The translations under genes and the position numbers were made by a program. Of a stretch of 64,000 nt of DNA, positions 1-10,899 are shown piece after piece. Position 1 is the first letter of the stretch. Every line of letters begins with the position of its first letter. The stretch lies in contig CAIIXF020000010.1 of the NCBI GenBank assembly GCA_903813345.2, positions 22,579,181 through 22,643,180 on the forward strand, given 5' to 3'. This DNA comes from Owenia fusiformis. Lineage: Eukaryota > Annelida > Polychaeta > Sabellida > Oweniidae. Under the pieces are notes generated by a model. It did not search any database. It was not told the DNA's origin and worked only from the letters and a program-made list of their open reading frames with translations.

Positions 1-311
1 ACCGTTATATACAACTTATGTATAGCAATACATGGAGCATAGACTGCTGTGTAAATATGCCTGAAAACGTTAGCATGGTAATGCCAGGGGATGCTCCTGT
101 CTTGAAAATAATGTTGCGAAAACCAATGGTTATTCAACCTGGACAGAGATTTACAATAAGAGAGAATCAGATTACCACAATAACTGGCATAGTAACAAAA
201 CAGTTACCACCCAGCAAAGAACAAATTGTTGGGTTTAATTATGAGCGACCAAGGTCTCATGTCATAGAAAGTAATAATTATCTTGTAAAAGCTAGGAGAA
301 TGAAAAAATAG
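1..311 (+). CDS. TUFM: Mitochondrial elongation factor Tu-like, last coding exon (partial)
   Basis: This is the 3' end of a coding sequence that enters the window already in frame (first whole codon at 3, stop at 309-311). The translation reads like domain 3 of EF-Tu: an NTWSIDCCV strand, then VMPGD, LRKPMVIQPGQRFTIRE and GIVTKQLP, matching the mitochondrial pattern of a TW-strand, AMPGED, LRQPM, GQRFTLRDG and TGLVT. EF-Tu is the GTPase that delivers aminoacyl-tRNA to the ribosome; domain 3 contacts the tRNA acceptor and T stems. The GTPase domain lies outside the window. The protein continues about 25 residues past the usual mitochondrial EF-Tu end with a basic tail ending KARRMKK, and it is quite divergent, so it may be a TUFM paralogue. 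Seen: the ORF and motifs. Inferred: mitochondrial targeting and the symbol. Confidence 0.8.
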   Translation, partial: RYIQLMYSNTWSIDCCVNMPENVSMVMPGDAPVLKIMLRKPMVIQPGQRFTIRENQITTITGIVTKQLPPSKEQIVGFNYERPRSHVIESNNYLVKARRMKK

Positions 312-722
312 AAATTATTGTGCCAATGCTTCATTAAAAATATTGTAGACTGATACTATACTATTATCTAAGTCTTAAATGGAAAACAACCTTAATATTA
401 CCTTGCATTTAATTCAATAGTGATCTTATGAGTATTGAACAACACAATCTTAGTCTAAAATTGAAATGCAAACATAGGAAAAGTTATGTGTAATAGAAAT
501 GTTTCCTTGCCAAAAACAGTGTTTATAATGACAATTCTGCCAAAAAATATCAACTGAATATTATAAAAGACTAAAACATTTATTTACAACATACCTGTGG
601 AATTCTAATGTATCAAAGTTGAATTTCCACTGACTATGACAGATGACAAAGATGGTGGGCTCATAATGAGATCCACAAAGTTTTGAGCAATCTCAAAAAT
701 TAACACAGCTTCAGAAGGCTTT

Positions 723-840
723 TTATTTCACCACCACAATGTTTTAGTCTCCAACTTTTTGTGGTGGCAGTTTGTGTTTGGTGGTTGGTGTTGGGAGTTT
801 GGCATCTGTAACAAATGACAGGTGGTGACATTTTGCACGT
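723..840 (-). repeat. Short copy of the GTCACCACC repeat family
   Basis: Reverse-oriented relative to the long copy at 23059-24314. It shares, in order, a TTATTTCACCACC end, a GTCTCC block, a GGTGGTTGGTGTTGG block, CATCTGTAACAAATG and a GGTGGTGACATTTTGCA end. It lacks the 1-kb tandem-repeat core seen in the long copy. The hairpin end is decayed here. Confidence 0.6.
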
Positions 841-1047
841 CAATGCTTTGTTTCTTTAGTATTTATTTCATTAATTGTACAGACATTACCTGGTTTATAA
901 AATAGATTTAATAATTGAATAGGCTTGTATGCAATTTTCTTTCTTTTCAGTAATTTGTTACAAAATTCCATTTTGAACAATAAAATACATTTTCTATAAT
1001 TAATTTCATACTTTAATAAAGAAATCACACTTTCAAATGTTCTTTTT

Positions 1048-1170
1048 TATGTCACCATCAGAAGTGGTGACATATTGTTAGTATCCAGCTATTTTTTGTT
1101 TGTTGGTTGGTGTTCAGCAGTCAGGGTTCATCATCTGTAACAAATGGCAGGTGGTAACATTTTGCATGTT
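1048..1170 (-). repeat. Short copy of the GTCACCACC repeat family with intact hairpin
   Basis: This aligns block by block with 723-840 and with the right end of 23059-24314. One end is a near-perfect hairpin, TATGTCACCA and TGGTGACATA around a 7-base loop. The other end carries CATCTGTAACAAATG followed by GGTGGTAACATTTTGCATG. No coding potential. Confidence 0.65.
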
Positions 1171-1931
1171 ACTGTTTAGTACTACAACATAGGATTCATG
1201 AAAAGTGTTGTAATGATACTTATAAAATAATTTTAAAATTTCATGGTTTTTCATTTCATTGTGATTTTAGTACAGCTATTCCATGCGTGTTTGTAGAACA
1301 GTCCATGATCAAGATGATCCTAAATACATTCATTTTTATAAAATATCTATATTTGTGTCCCGGGGGACAAGTCTGTTAAAATAAAAGTATGGAGTCTCAA
1401 TTTTGAGATATTGAAGGTCAAAAAGGCCCAAAAGTTATGCTTCAAATTGATCTTTCAATATTTGTATCTTCAAGTAAGTGACATACATAATGTCAATAGC
1501 TGTTATCTATTTACATTGTATTTAGGTACCTTAATAGAGACCTGAAAATTAAAGTACTTATCATCGATTCATGATCACATGACAGAAGTTATTTTCTCCC
1601 AGAAGGAGATTCATTTCTTTGCAACTGATCAATTACCGGTATTTGTGAATACTGTTTATATTTTAAACATGTTAAATGGCGGTCAACAGTAAGTTATTTT
1701 TTGATTTGCTGGTTTCCTTTGAAATTACAGTTTGGTGTAACTGCATAATGTAAATGGGCAACCTTGACCGCGTGACCTCGATGGCATATGTGATCTTTGT
1801 GATGTCCTCCTCTGTGAACCTTGGTACGTAAATTATGATGAATATTAAAGCTAGTAAACAAGTAGAATATTATATTATCTGAGTCGGTGATTCATCAATC
1901 ATCATGGTTGATAAGTACGTGTCGTGTCTCC

Positions 1932-1938
1932 TATAAAA
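1932..1938 (+). promoter_or_regulatory. TATA box of the ependymin-related gene
   Basis: TATAAAA lies about 25 bases upstream of an initiator-like TCACAAT near 1958. A non-coding first exon then runs to a donor at 2059 (AAAAAG followed by GTAAAT). This is a well-formed TATA-type core promoter, as expected for a highly expressed secreted protein. The transcription start itself is inferred. Confidence 0.65.
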
Positions 1939-2333
1939 TGACAGCTCGCTCCAACAGTCACAATAACAACGAAACAAACTGACAAATAGATCAGAAAAGA
2001 AGAACACCTCCACGGGAGAACACTTACAACACTTACCGTAGAATATTCTTCCAAAAAGGTAAATCTATATAGTATCTTACTGAAAATATAAGTGTAACTG
2101 TGACTGTCGGCGCCTACTCGGGGTATATTAGTCTCAGATTACATTTATGCCCGAGATTTATGTAACGTTCCTCAAAGTGAAGTTGTAAATTACTTTAAGT
2201 TGCATCCAGCTTAGCTACTTTTACTCACCGTCCGTAAGTGAAATTTAAATACGCAGCAAAATACGAAAAGAGGAAAGCCATATAACTTGTCATGTTGCAT
2301 TCTTGTAAATTTTTCTTTCAGAATTATCATATC

Positions 2334-4261
2334 ATGATGTGTTCATATATACTTGGCTTGTTTGCGGTTTTCGCAGTTGTGACAGCAAATCCATTGAATA
2401 ATCAAATCACGATTCCTGCAAAATGCTGTCCACCAGAGCTATCACAGGTTTCTATGTTTTTTTATTCATGTTATTTGGTACTAAATTCTACACATAATTG
2501 ATTTCGTTTATTTTTGGTAGGGTGTAACAGTTCCATATTCCAAAGAGTATTTTTCGTTAATGGTTTACAAGTAGAATTTTGAGATGACCCCTGATATACT
2601 CATACCCGCTCACCAGTTTGATTTTCAATCATGAATCTTCATACCTTGGTAATCCAAGATGCTAATACTCAGCGTGAACAACCCTCATTCAAAGTTAAGT
2701 AATTTCTTTGGATTGTAGTAACCACGTCGTCACCAAATGTATTAAATGTAAATCTGGAGACAGGTAACAAACACTGTAAGCTATATTGCTTCACGGGCTT
2801 TCAACAGATCTCTTGAAAGCCTATGATTGCTTATATTAAAGTCTACAGATCGGTATCAGGTATTCCAAATTACAAAAGTTCGACAATTTGTTTGTTATAC
2901 ATTAGCTCCAAAACACTGAGACTGATACTGACTCTCAAAGCCAATCACAAAAATTGTGGCTAACAATGTGTACAGGATGGGAAGAATAATTTGGTCCTAC
3001 ATCTCAAGCAAAATATGTGTTGATGTCTATTTTGGGCCATCCTGTGTATGTTCTGGCATTTACACTTTTAAATTCGTGTTTTCCTTTTTATTCTGTAGGG
3101 TGATATTCGGGTGACTCAAGGCTTCAGTATTAGTGGTCAAGGTGCGGGCCAGTATATGAGTGGCCACTGGTGGTTTGATCGTCGCAATAAAAGAAACGCA
3201 TTTGAGGGGATCATCATGATGAATGGACAGGAGTTACCAAATAAGAACTTCATACAGGACAACGTGGCAAAGAAGCAATACAATATAAATAAAGCAGCGA
3301 GAACGTGTCAGGTAGAGGCGCAGTCCTTTGCTCCCTTTGATGGATGTGTCCCCGAGGGTGCAACGTTTATGGGACAAGAAACCCTGGGGAGAGATTTCAT
3401 GGTAAGTGAGACTTACTTGCTTGAATTACACCATGCGTTTTAAGAAAGCGTCTAAAACACGTTTTCGAAAATAGTTGTAATCACGATTGCAGTTTTACAA
3501 AAGCGCCTTTCCAAAACTCCTAGGATCCTATTCACTAAAAAACGCCTTCGATTGTTTTTTGTAAAGTACCCGGGTTTTTACCATTTGGCCTAATCGAAAT
3601 AAGACGTATTTCGAATGCTACACATTTGGGCCACCGCAAAAATACAAGAAATGATGGATGGAACCCAAAAATGCAATAGGTCATCAAATTATATCTCAAA
3701 AATGAGAGTAAGTTCACATCACTGGCAAAAGTCTCGGTTACATTTTCTCTTAGATGCTAAAAGAATACATTTATTGTAGATGTACACATCTGCTGAATAT
3801 TCTCCAATATCTACATCGTTAAAAGTGCACGAAAGGCGCTTAAGAAATGACAGGTCCAAAATAAAATTCCTAAAGCAAGAGATGTTAGTGTAATCAGAAT
3901 GGCGATTTTGTATTTAGTGCTTTCCACCTTTTAGCGCTTTTTGCGTTTTTCTGGTGTAATTCCAGTAACTAAGTATTATGAAAGCATACCCTTCGCTCTC
4001 CTTTAGCACAAATGCAGTAAATGGGATTTTCTATTATTTTAGGTGAATACATGGAGAGGACACTTGCAAGGTGACACATACAATGTTACCATTGAAGAGA
4101 CACACACCCCCGAATGTTTCCCTGTAACAGTGACACAAATAGGTGAAGCAAATGCTCAATGGGGCAAAATGGGTCTTACATCGTCTATGCGTTTTTCCAG
4201 CTTTCGAGAAGGGATAAGAGATATGAGTGTATTTGACATTCCTGACTATTGTCAAAAATAA
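2334..4261 (+). CDS. Ependymin-related secreted glycoprotein, complete
   Basis: Coding exons are 2334-2447, 3099-3401 and 4043-4261, all joined in phase 0 at GT-AG sites, giving 211 residues. A non-coding exon (about 1960-2058) precedes them. Residues 1-18 form a signal peptide (MMCSYILGLFAVFAVVTA). The mature chain starts with the CCPPEL motif and has the spaced cysteines of the ependymin family: TCQVEAQSFAPFDGC in the middle, PECFPV after it, and the diagnostic C-terminal VFDIPDYC. An NVT glycosylation site is present. Ependymins are secreted calcium- and lipid-binding-fold glycoproteins, known from fish brain fluid and expanded in marine invertebrates; the role here is unknown. The start is an MM pair and either Met could be used. 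AATAAA at 4287-4292 is a likely polyadenylation signal. Confidence 0.88.
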
Positions 4262-4286
4262 CTTGATTTACAAATTGACACGGCAA

Positions 4287-4292
4287 AATAAA
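4287..4292 (+). promoter_or_regulatory. Polyadenylation signal of the ependymin-related gene
   Basis: AATAAA lies 26 bases after the stop codon. It is the first canonical signal downstream and would give a very short 3' UTR. Confidence 0.5.
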
Positions 4293-7158
4293 TGTCACAG
4301 TCATGTTTAAACTAGTGGTACTGTCTCCAAAGGTATTGTCTCTTGTTGAGTCCGATAATTATAGAGTTTACTCCTCATTTTGCAACTTAATAACTAATAA
4401 CAAGTTATCTGAATTTCTTGAAAATGTGCTGTGGATAAGAGGAAGGAAGTAACCCAAATTGGAAAATTCTCATTGGGATTATGAGGAAGATATCCGAATC
4501 TATCAATACTTGTACGTTTGATTACAATAAATAAGATTGACACATATTAGAGAAAATATATGTACATGAAAACAAGATTTGTTTGTAATTCTATATGTAT
4601 GGCACCCAGGGATACATACCTTGGTCTCGATGCGATACATGAACTTACCTGTATGTACATGTATAAAATCATAATTTTTTGTCCTTAAATCTTGAACAAA
4701 AAGAGGTTTGTAAAGTCTTATCAACGCATTTCAAGCAAAACCATTTGATCATTTGAAATTTTCAGGGATGCGTCTTGATGTGATATGTTTTTGGAATGTT
4801 TGGGGTTTTTCATCGTGGTGCAACAGAGAGATGCTATGAGTATCAGAATGGGGGTTTTCGTCCTAAAATCTTGTCTCTTCAACTGATTAGTTTTGGGCAT
4901 TCAGGATGAAAAATCGATATAATATAGGATCACATTGGCTTATATTAGATATGCTGTACACGTTTGTGTGCTCGTTAAAAATGTTAAAATAGTATAAATA
5001 TCGATTTTAATCTATTCAACAGATTTACGAATGAGTCTCAAATGTCTTTAGAAAACAATTTAATTTAAAGATGTCGTATGCATCGCTCGATCATATCGTT
5101 AGCTTATAAATATGATGTAACCAAAGGTATCAAAAGGGAAATGACCTAAACGTACGGTATTACAAAACCGAGAATTTAAAAAATATGAGGGACATTACTA
5201 GACATAAGGAAAACAAATCCCAAATATCCCATGCTTTGATTTATCACACAAATAAACTCTCACGGGAATTTACATTAGCAAAGAATTAGATTCATTCGAT
5301 TGTCCTTAAAATTACAAACAAGTCAGAAGTCGCTCAATTCTTAATACAATATATATAATTCTACAAAACTAAAATATGGAAATAAATTCGAAATCGCCAC
5401 AAGTACATAGTTTTGAAAAAGCATATGAAAACAATTATACTTTATGGAATCTGGAGTCCATAAATTGTTTGACAATCTCTCATATTAAAAATTTGGCAAT
5501 TCAATTTTCCTTGAATTTCCTCATATCTGCATCTAGCACCTTTTATTTTTAACACAAAATTTATTTAACCCTAAGTTATTTAAATCTCAAACCACTCATC
5601 ATAGGATACTATTAGATTAGCTCAATTTCTTGTTTTTAATCTTTGATATTTGGTGGTGGATTTTACGGGAGGAAGTTCACCCCTAGAATCATATTCATGT
5701 TCTTTGTATTCACCATTTAATTATCTTACCTAAATAAATTCATATTTTCTTCCGTGTGTACCAATCGTTGGCTTGCCTTCGACCTCTCGTTCAATGGGGC
5801 CACCATACATAAATCAAAACTCTGGATCCGTCCCTGATATTATTAAAGTTAGAGTCATTCTGATACTTATCACACCTCTGTCTTTCAACCGCAGAATATG
5901 CTCTGACATTCCCTGAAAAACGTTCACTTGTCAAGCTATGAATAAAGTCTGTTGGATATAGAGAGAGTCTGTGTAATCCGTGTTACAAGTCATGTAAATA
6001 TGTAACGTGTAATATGTATACTAGTATATTCATCTGAGTAATATTTGCTATATATTTTACCGAATAATAGCATACATGTAATTGCACCAAGTTTAATATA
6101 GGGTCAACTTATGCGCACAAACTAAATGATTTGATGTTAAGTCAGCACTGTTTTAAAGAACGTGTATGTGAAACGTGTAAAATCATGAGCCCCTATGGAC
6201 AACTCCAAATGCATGTAACTTAGCCTCTCTATTAACTCGGTTGGATTTTACATACATATGTATTTTTTATATATTTTTTACATATACGTATTTTATATTT
6301 CTCGTATTTGCTAGTTCAAATTATTTCATACTTTTTTGTCTAAGTTTTCATTGTGAAAATCACAAAAGGTTATATTTAGTTGAAAGATCAAGGCTGTGGT
6401 ATTTCACGAGAGGATGGCTACTGCATTCATTTTAGTTCCCGTTACTATGCGTCTAGTGAAGGCTAAGGGTACCGTATACTATTCAGACTTTGTCAATCCC
6501 CTTGCGATTCCTTTCAGCTTGGGTCTACTTTATTCAGACACTAATCAGGTCTTTGAAAGGATCTTGTGCATTATTGTGTTAAAAATTGGTTGCTTTCTCT
6601 CTGGTTTGTCTGGGACATCATGGAGTAGTTTATTTGACAGGCAGTGAATTGCTTTTTATTGTCAGAGGGCCCGACGGATGGTCGCCCCATTGGTCCAAAT
6701 CCATTCGTCCGAAACCCTTCGGTTCGAATCCCGTCGGTCCAAAAATATAATTAATAAAAGTTGAAAACAATATCAAGTCTTCCGATTTCAGTAAATCCAA
6801 GATCCAATATAGAAACTCTTGATGATGGAATTCTGGTTTGTGGTCGCTTTTCTTAACTTTTGCGCATATTAAGAATATGTTCTCAAAGAAAATAGAAATA
6901 TAGCCGTAACATTGTCTTATTGCATTTTTACAAAAAAATCAAAATGGCTACCTAGAAGTAAAAAGCGAATTAACGCTTTAGGTAGCCATTGTATCATATT
7001 AGTATGGTTACATTGTTCTACTACATTAGAAAACAAATATTGTAAAATGAATTTATGAGTTGTGCCTTTAAAGCTCCAAGATGGTCACCCTAAATACGTT
7101 GGTGCCAATGTCTGCCGTTTATTTATCTGTAAATCAAAGGTAGATGGTTAATATTATA
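4293..7158. other. Intergenic stretch without a supportable gene
   Basis: AT-rich sequence with only short chance ORFs. It contains a small perfect-armed hairpin at 6943-6990 and a GC-richer block at 6664-6743 made of GGTCC/CGTCC-type short repeats. No exon with family similarity was found. Confidence 0.5.
6943..6990. repeat. Short imperfect hairpin
   Basis: Arms AATGGCTACCTA and TAGGTAGCCATT, with a second inner pair AAAGCG/CGCTTT, enclose a small AT loop. It may be the remnant of a palindromic mobile element; no target duplication was seen. Confidence 0.5.
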
Positions 7159-7163
7159 TTGTG
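7159..7163. repeat. Left 5-bp target-site duplication of the CACTGTG element
   Basis: TTGTG directly abuts the left terminus. The identical TTGTG is at 11263-11267 directly after the right terminus. Confidence 0.6.
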
Positions 7164-7906
7164 CACTGTGGCTAGTCGATCTATGTGGATGCAGTCAAGC
7201 ACATGTAATGTTTCGTGAGTACCCGCCTCTGTACTTTTCAATGGAAGAAATTTGCACTTTTGTTTAAATAATCTACATTTACTCATCCGTGTATATCATA
7301 CTTCATTGATTTACCAAACCAAAGCAACGCTATAAACACACATTCTCTGATAATTTTACAGCGAATAGATAACTCAAACAAGTTCACTCGACCAGTTTTA
7401 TCACCTCGCTCATAGCTGTGAGAAGGTATGTATAATTGCCATAGGTTTACCTTATAATGGGGAATAAAACATTCAAGTAATATAATTATTTCACGTACAC
7501 AAATATGTCTGTGTGAAGTAAAATACAAATACAACGCATTTTATAATATTTTGGGGGTTATGGTATGAAATATCCGCTTTAAAAAAGCAATTTAATTATG
7601 ATGTATCATGTGGATTAGTAGACGTTCTAATTGGATTCAATGAACAGACTGGCTAGGTTTTAATTGAATCATTTTGAATGTGTGTATTTTTAATATTTTA
7701 CATATATTTCTTAAACGCTCTCATTGGATACATCAGGAAGAAACAAATATGGTTACATATAAACTTGAGTTGGGACAATAATTCAACAAAAATATAATTT
7801 TACAGTAGTATATGGTGAATATTTGATGCCCGACGATAATCTGATGTTTACTCAAGATGATGGACATCTTGATTTTATTTTCAATATATATCACAACTAT
7901 TTTGTA

Positions 7907-8009
7907 GATGGATCTGGTTGTCGTACAGCCAGTGGAGGAAACTGCCCCAACACGCCACATGTGCGATGAATGCGGCAACCTTTTCAATAGCAAAAGCGCA
8001 CTAAAAATG
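7907..8009 (+). CDS. Possible exon encoding the first half of a C2H2 zinc finger
   Basis: A TTTTGTAG acceptor ends at 7906 and a GTAAAG donor follows the codon for a zinc-ligand His. The reading frame gives MDLVVVQPVEETAPTRHM and then CDECGNLFNSKSALKMH, which is Cys-x2-Cys-x12-His, the first three ligands of a C2H2 finger. The fourth ligand would come from a following exon that was not found. It lies inside the CACTGTG element and immediately left of the nested hAT element, so it may be a captured or element-encoded exon. It is also convergent with the minus-strand exon at 10421-10899. Could be chance; no transcript evidence. Confidence 0.35.
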
Positions 8010-8117
8010 CATGGTAAAGAACCATGGCCTCCTCCACCAATGTGCTACTGCAATACTTATAGCGAAGCCTGTGTTGATCAGGACCATTTTTATTAGACTA
8101 CAGATGTAAATCTGGAG

Positions 8118-8960
8118 TAGAGGCTGACGGTAATTCCGGTTATACGGTTTCGGTACGGAATTGAGCATTTACCGGTATTGAAATTATTAACCGGTTAACC
8201 GACGATAATCCCCGGGGAAATAAAAAACACATCGTTTTTTAATTATTTCGTTTAATTTCAACTTTCACGATGCGTACATTTACATAGACATGTAGATGTC
8301 CATTTTGGGCAGTCCAGGTGTGATGTCCATATTTGGCAATTCGGATGTAGTAGCTTCTAGCTCAGGCTCAGATTTGGTTGTAGTTATGTTTGGCAGTTCC
8401 GGTGTAGTTGTAGTGTCAACGTCAGATCCAGAAACTGAATTATGTTTGTAATAGTCATTTACGAACAATAAGGCATTGACAACCTCAGGTTTAAGTCGTG
8501 CCCGTTTTGGAAGTGATGGTGTTGCCAGCTGCACTGAACTGACGTTCACTTGACACGGATGACGCAGGAATAACATGATATGTTTCAGCCAAACTCGCCA
8601 CATCAGGATATTTTCCCCCGTTTACTTTCCAGAACTCAAGACAGTCAATAAACTTGGATGCTGATGACAAATAGCTGTCCAATTGTTGAAATGTGTAATA
8701 CATTTAATTTAAACTAAAAATACATCTTGATTCGTAAGATAGTTACATACTATTTCGTGAAGTTCATCAATAAGGGTTCAAATCGGTCTTGCACCATGTA
8801 TGCATATAGACTTGAGAAGCTACGGAGAGAGTTAGGAACAAAGTGGGGGTGGCAGCGCATTGGCATTTTATCTTACATCTTTTTACCGGTATTTCGGTAA
8901 CGGTACGGTTATTAGCGTGACGGTTACCGGTACTGGTTTTCAGTACCGTTGCGACCTCTA
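8118..8960 (-). mobile_element. Internally deleted hAT transposon with 8-bp target duplication
   Basis: The element begins TAGAGGCTGACGG and ends with the reverse complement of TAGAGGTCGCAACGG. It is flanked on both sides by ATCTGGAG (8110-8117 and 8961-8968), an exact 8-bp duplication typical of hAT elements. Both subterminal regions are rich in CGGTACGG and ACCGGTA motifs. Inside, on the minus strand, is a piece of hAT transposase. At 843 bp it is far shorter than an autonomous element, so most of the transposase is gone. It sits inside the larger 7164-11262 element and is therefore younger. Confidence 0.85.
8280..8703 (-). pseudogene. hAT transposase C-terminal dimerisation domain, frameshifted
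   Basis: On the minus strand the first frame reads FWKVNGGKYPDVASLAETY and then ASSVSSERQFSAAG, the conserved hAT C-terminal dimerisation block (W, then P-x-LA, then SSERxFS). Near 8504-8508, in a short T run on the plus strand, the frame shifts. The continuation RARLKPEVVNALLFVND is the next conserved block (R-x-L-x-P-x-V). A Thr/Pro-rich tail follows to a stop at 8280. The catalytic RNase H-like core and BED finger are missing, so the copy cannot make active transposase. Confidence 0.75.
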
Positions 8961-9019
8961 ATCTGGAGTCTATAGCTTTTGTCAGTATTCTTCTTCTTCT
9001 TTATTCTTCTACACACGTT

Positions 9020-9420
9020 TTCTCCTTAACTAGAAGACATTGAGTCAAGTCCTGTATTTGGTCAATTTAGGTCCAGTATCTAGTTTCTCGGAAATTGGGT
9101 CAATTTTTTATCTAGGTCAAAGGTCAAGAACTAGGTCAAATCTCTAATCTGTCTATTATCTTCGTCGTTATTTATCAAAACAACTTTGTCTTTTTTTCAT
9201 TATGTAGCTTAGAAACAGCCGTTTCATAAGTGTGCCATCAGATTTTTCATTACTGTTACCAATTTTGAGATATGGTGTCCGGAAAGCTCAAGTCAAGGTC
9301 CAGTCCAGGTCTAAGTCCAGTGTTTGTCTAGGTCCAAGTCAAGTCTAGGTCCAAGTCCAGTCCAGGGCCTAGGTCAAAATCTAGGTCAAATTCAAAGCTT
9401 TTCCTCATTTTTTCGATTCT
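9020..9420. repeat. Degenerate AGGTCCAAGTC-type minisatellite
   Basis: Repeated AGGTC, AAGTC and CCAGTC words (densest at 9290-9395) form a low-complexity, strand-asymmetric tract. No coding potential. Confidence 0.5.
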
Positions 9421-9737
9421 GACACTACACTTTAATTATATTCTTCGAAATTTGGTATATATGTAGCCAAGAGTGTGCTTATAGTGTTTGCTTTTTGCTA
9501 TCAGAAAATATTTTGACCCACTTTTGAGATATGGTGTCTGAAAAGTAGGTCAAAATAAAAATTTCTCTAAATTTAACGTATGAGTTATGAATTAAGGATA
9601 GAAATTTCTAAGGGATCTGAATCTGCAAACCAAATTTCGATCCGACTTATGTTATGGCGTTTTGAAATTTCGAGAAAAATCGATCTTATGGTATCCTGAT
9701 AGAAAGTCAAGAGAAGTGAAGAAAATGTTGAAAAATC

Positions 9738-10062
9738 CATCCATCCTTCCACCCATCCTTCCTATCTTATCCTTCCATCTATCTATCTTTCCTTCATATC
9801 TTTTCCTTCCTATCCTTCCTATTCTATCCTATCCTTCTTTCCTACTCTATCCTATCGTTCCTTCTTATTCTATCCTATCCTTCCTATCCTATCCCATGTT
9901 ATCCTATCCTTCTTATCTATCCTTCCTATCCTTTCCTTTCCTTCCTATTCTATCATTCCTTACTATTCTATTCTATTCTATCTCATCCTTTCCTATTCTA
10001 TCCTATCGTTCCTTCCTATTCTATCCTATCCCTCCTTCCTATTTCATCCATCCATCCATCTT
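9738..10062. repeat. Pyrimidine-rich microsatellite (CCTTCCTATC/CTATC)
   Basis: About 325 bases of almost pure C/T/A made of TATCC, TTCCTA and CATCC words. It produces a spurious Ser/Pro/Leu/Tyr-rich open frame. A long polypyrimidine tract like this can adopt triplex structures. Confidence 0.85.
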
Positions 10063-10158
10063 TTTCTGGATGACTCAGTTTATTCTGGATGACTCGGCTT
10101 ATTCTGGATGAGTCGGCTTATTCTGGATGACTCGGCTTATTCTGGATGACTGGGCTTA
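10063..10158. repeat. 20-bp minisatellite, about five copies
   Basis: The unit TTCTGGATGACTCGGCTTAT repeats head-to-tail with one or two substitutions per copy, directly following the pyrimidine tract. Confidence 0.8.
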
Positions 10159-10420
10159 AAAAAGTCTAGATCTGGAGTCTGAAATTGAACTTGTTCAATT
10201 TCCAAAGTCTAGTTATATTTTATTATCATAAGAATTAAAAGTAAAAATGAATGAAGTCTTACCTCAGAAACTTCCCATGAAACAGACGAAAGCCCATGAA
10301 CCAAAAGTATTTAGTTTCCTTTCTGTATCTTACTTGTTTGGCACATGGGGCGGTGAAATAGTCCACAGTGTCCAAAAACAATAATAATCCTATATTGGTA
10401 ATTGGAAAGATTCCACTTAC

Positions 10421-10899
10421 CACGATTTCAAAAAATTGTAAATAGATGATATAATTCTTGAATTTGGGTCATTTGTTTCAAGGAATCTGTAGGCTCTTTC
10501 AGCTGAGCTGACAAAATCACCAAGATTTACAGATGGTCCATCTGTTGGCTGCTCATTGTCACTTTCAAGGAATGTTAATGGCTCTGAAACTTGATCTGTA
10601 GGTATTTCAGTGGGCTGATGGTTCTTGGGCTCTGAATTCACTTGATTGGCGTACCTAATTTCAACATCTTCATTGTCATCATTACATGTTATGGACCCGT
10701 TTTTCAAATTAACAGTATTAGGGATGAAACCATAGTTTTTCCTTCTGTAATGGCATTTTCCAGTTGACTGGTCTATATAAAGTCTATCAATTTTCAATTC
10801 TTCATGAGGGTGTATTGTAATGGTGTGGCTAATTACTTCACTGAATAAGGAATGTTTATCCGAACAATGGATACAAAGAAAATCTGGCCAGGTGTCCAT
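10421..10899 (-). CDS. Unidentified exon with a Cys/His metal-binding-like motif
   Basis: The minus-strand ORF is bounded by a good acceptor (TTTACAG before 10899) and a strong donor (GTAAGT after 10421), 479 bases ending in phase 2. The translation starts MDTWPDFLCIHC, followed by SHTITIH, giving Cys-x2-Cys and two His in zinc-finger-like spacing. A basic KCHYRRKNYG segment follows, then an acidic, Pro/Glu/Asp-rich linker of about 70 residues. I do not recognise the family. It lies near the right end of the CACTGTG element, so it may be an element protein's N-terminal exon or a captured host exon. Matching exons were not found: the nearest candidate donor, at about 10262, would follow an acceptor that creates a stop. 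Confidence 0.45.

Larger units (their letters stand above)
312..1920. other. Intergenic stretch, two short inverted repeat copies
   Basis: No exon is supportable between the EF-Tu-like stop and the ependymin-related promoter. It holds the 3' UTR of the former and two copies of a dispersed repeat, listed separately at 723-840 and 1048-1170. The remainder is AT-rich unique-looking sequence. Confidence 0.6.

Noticed and set aside
6664-6743. Possible tRNA or tRNA-derived SINE because of GGTTCGAATCCC
   Set aside because: The T-arm-like word is present, but no acceptor stem, D-arm or anticodon arm can be folded around it; the block consists of short GGTCC/CGTCC repeats.
9662-10111. 149-codon Ser/Pro/Leu/Tyr-rich ORF
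   Set aside because: It translates a pyrimidine microsatellite and minisatellite; there is no gene structure.
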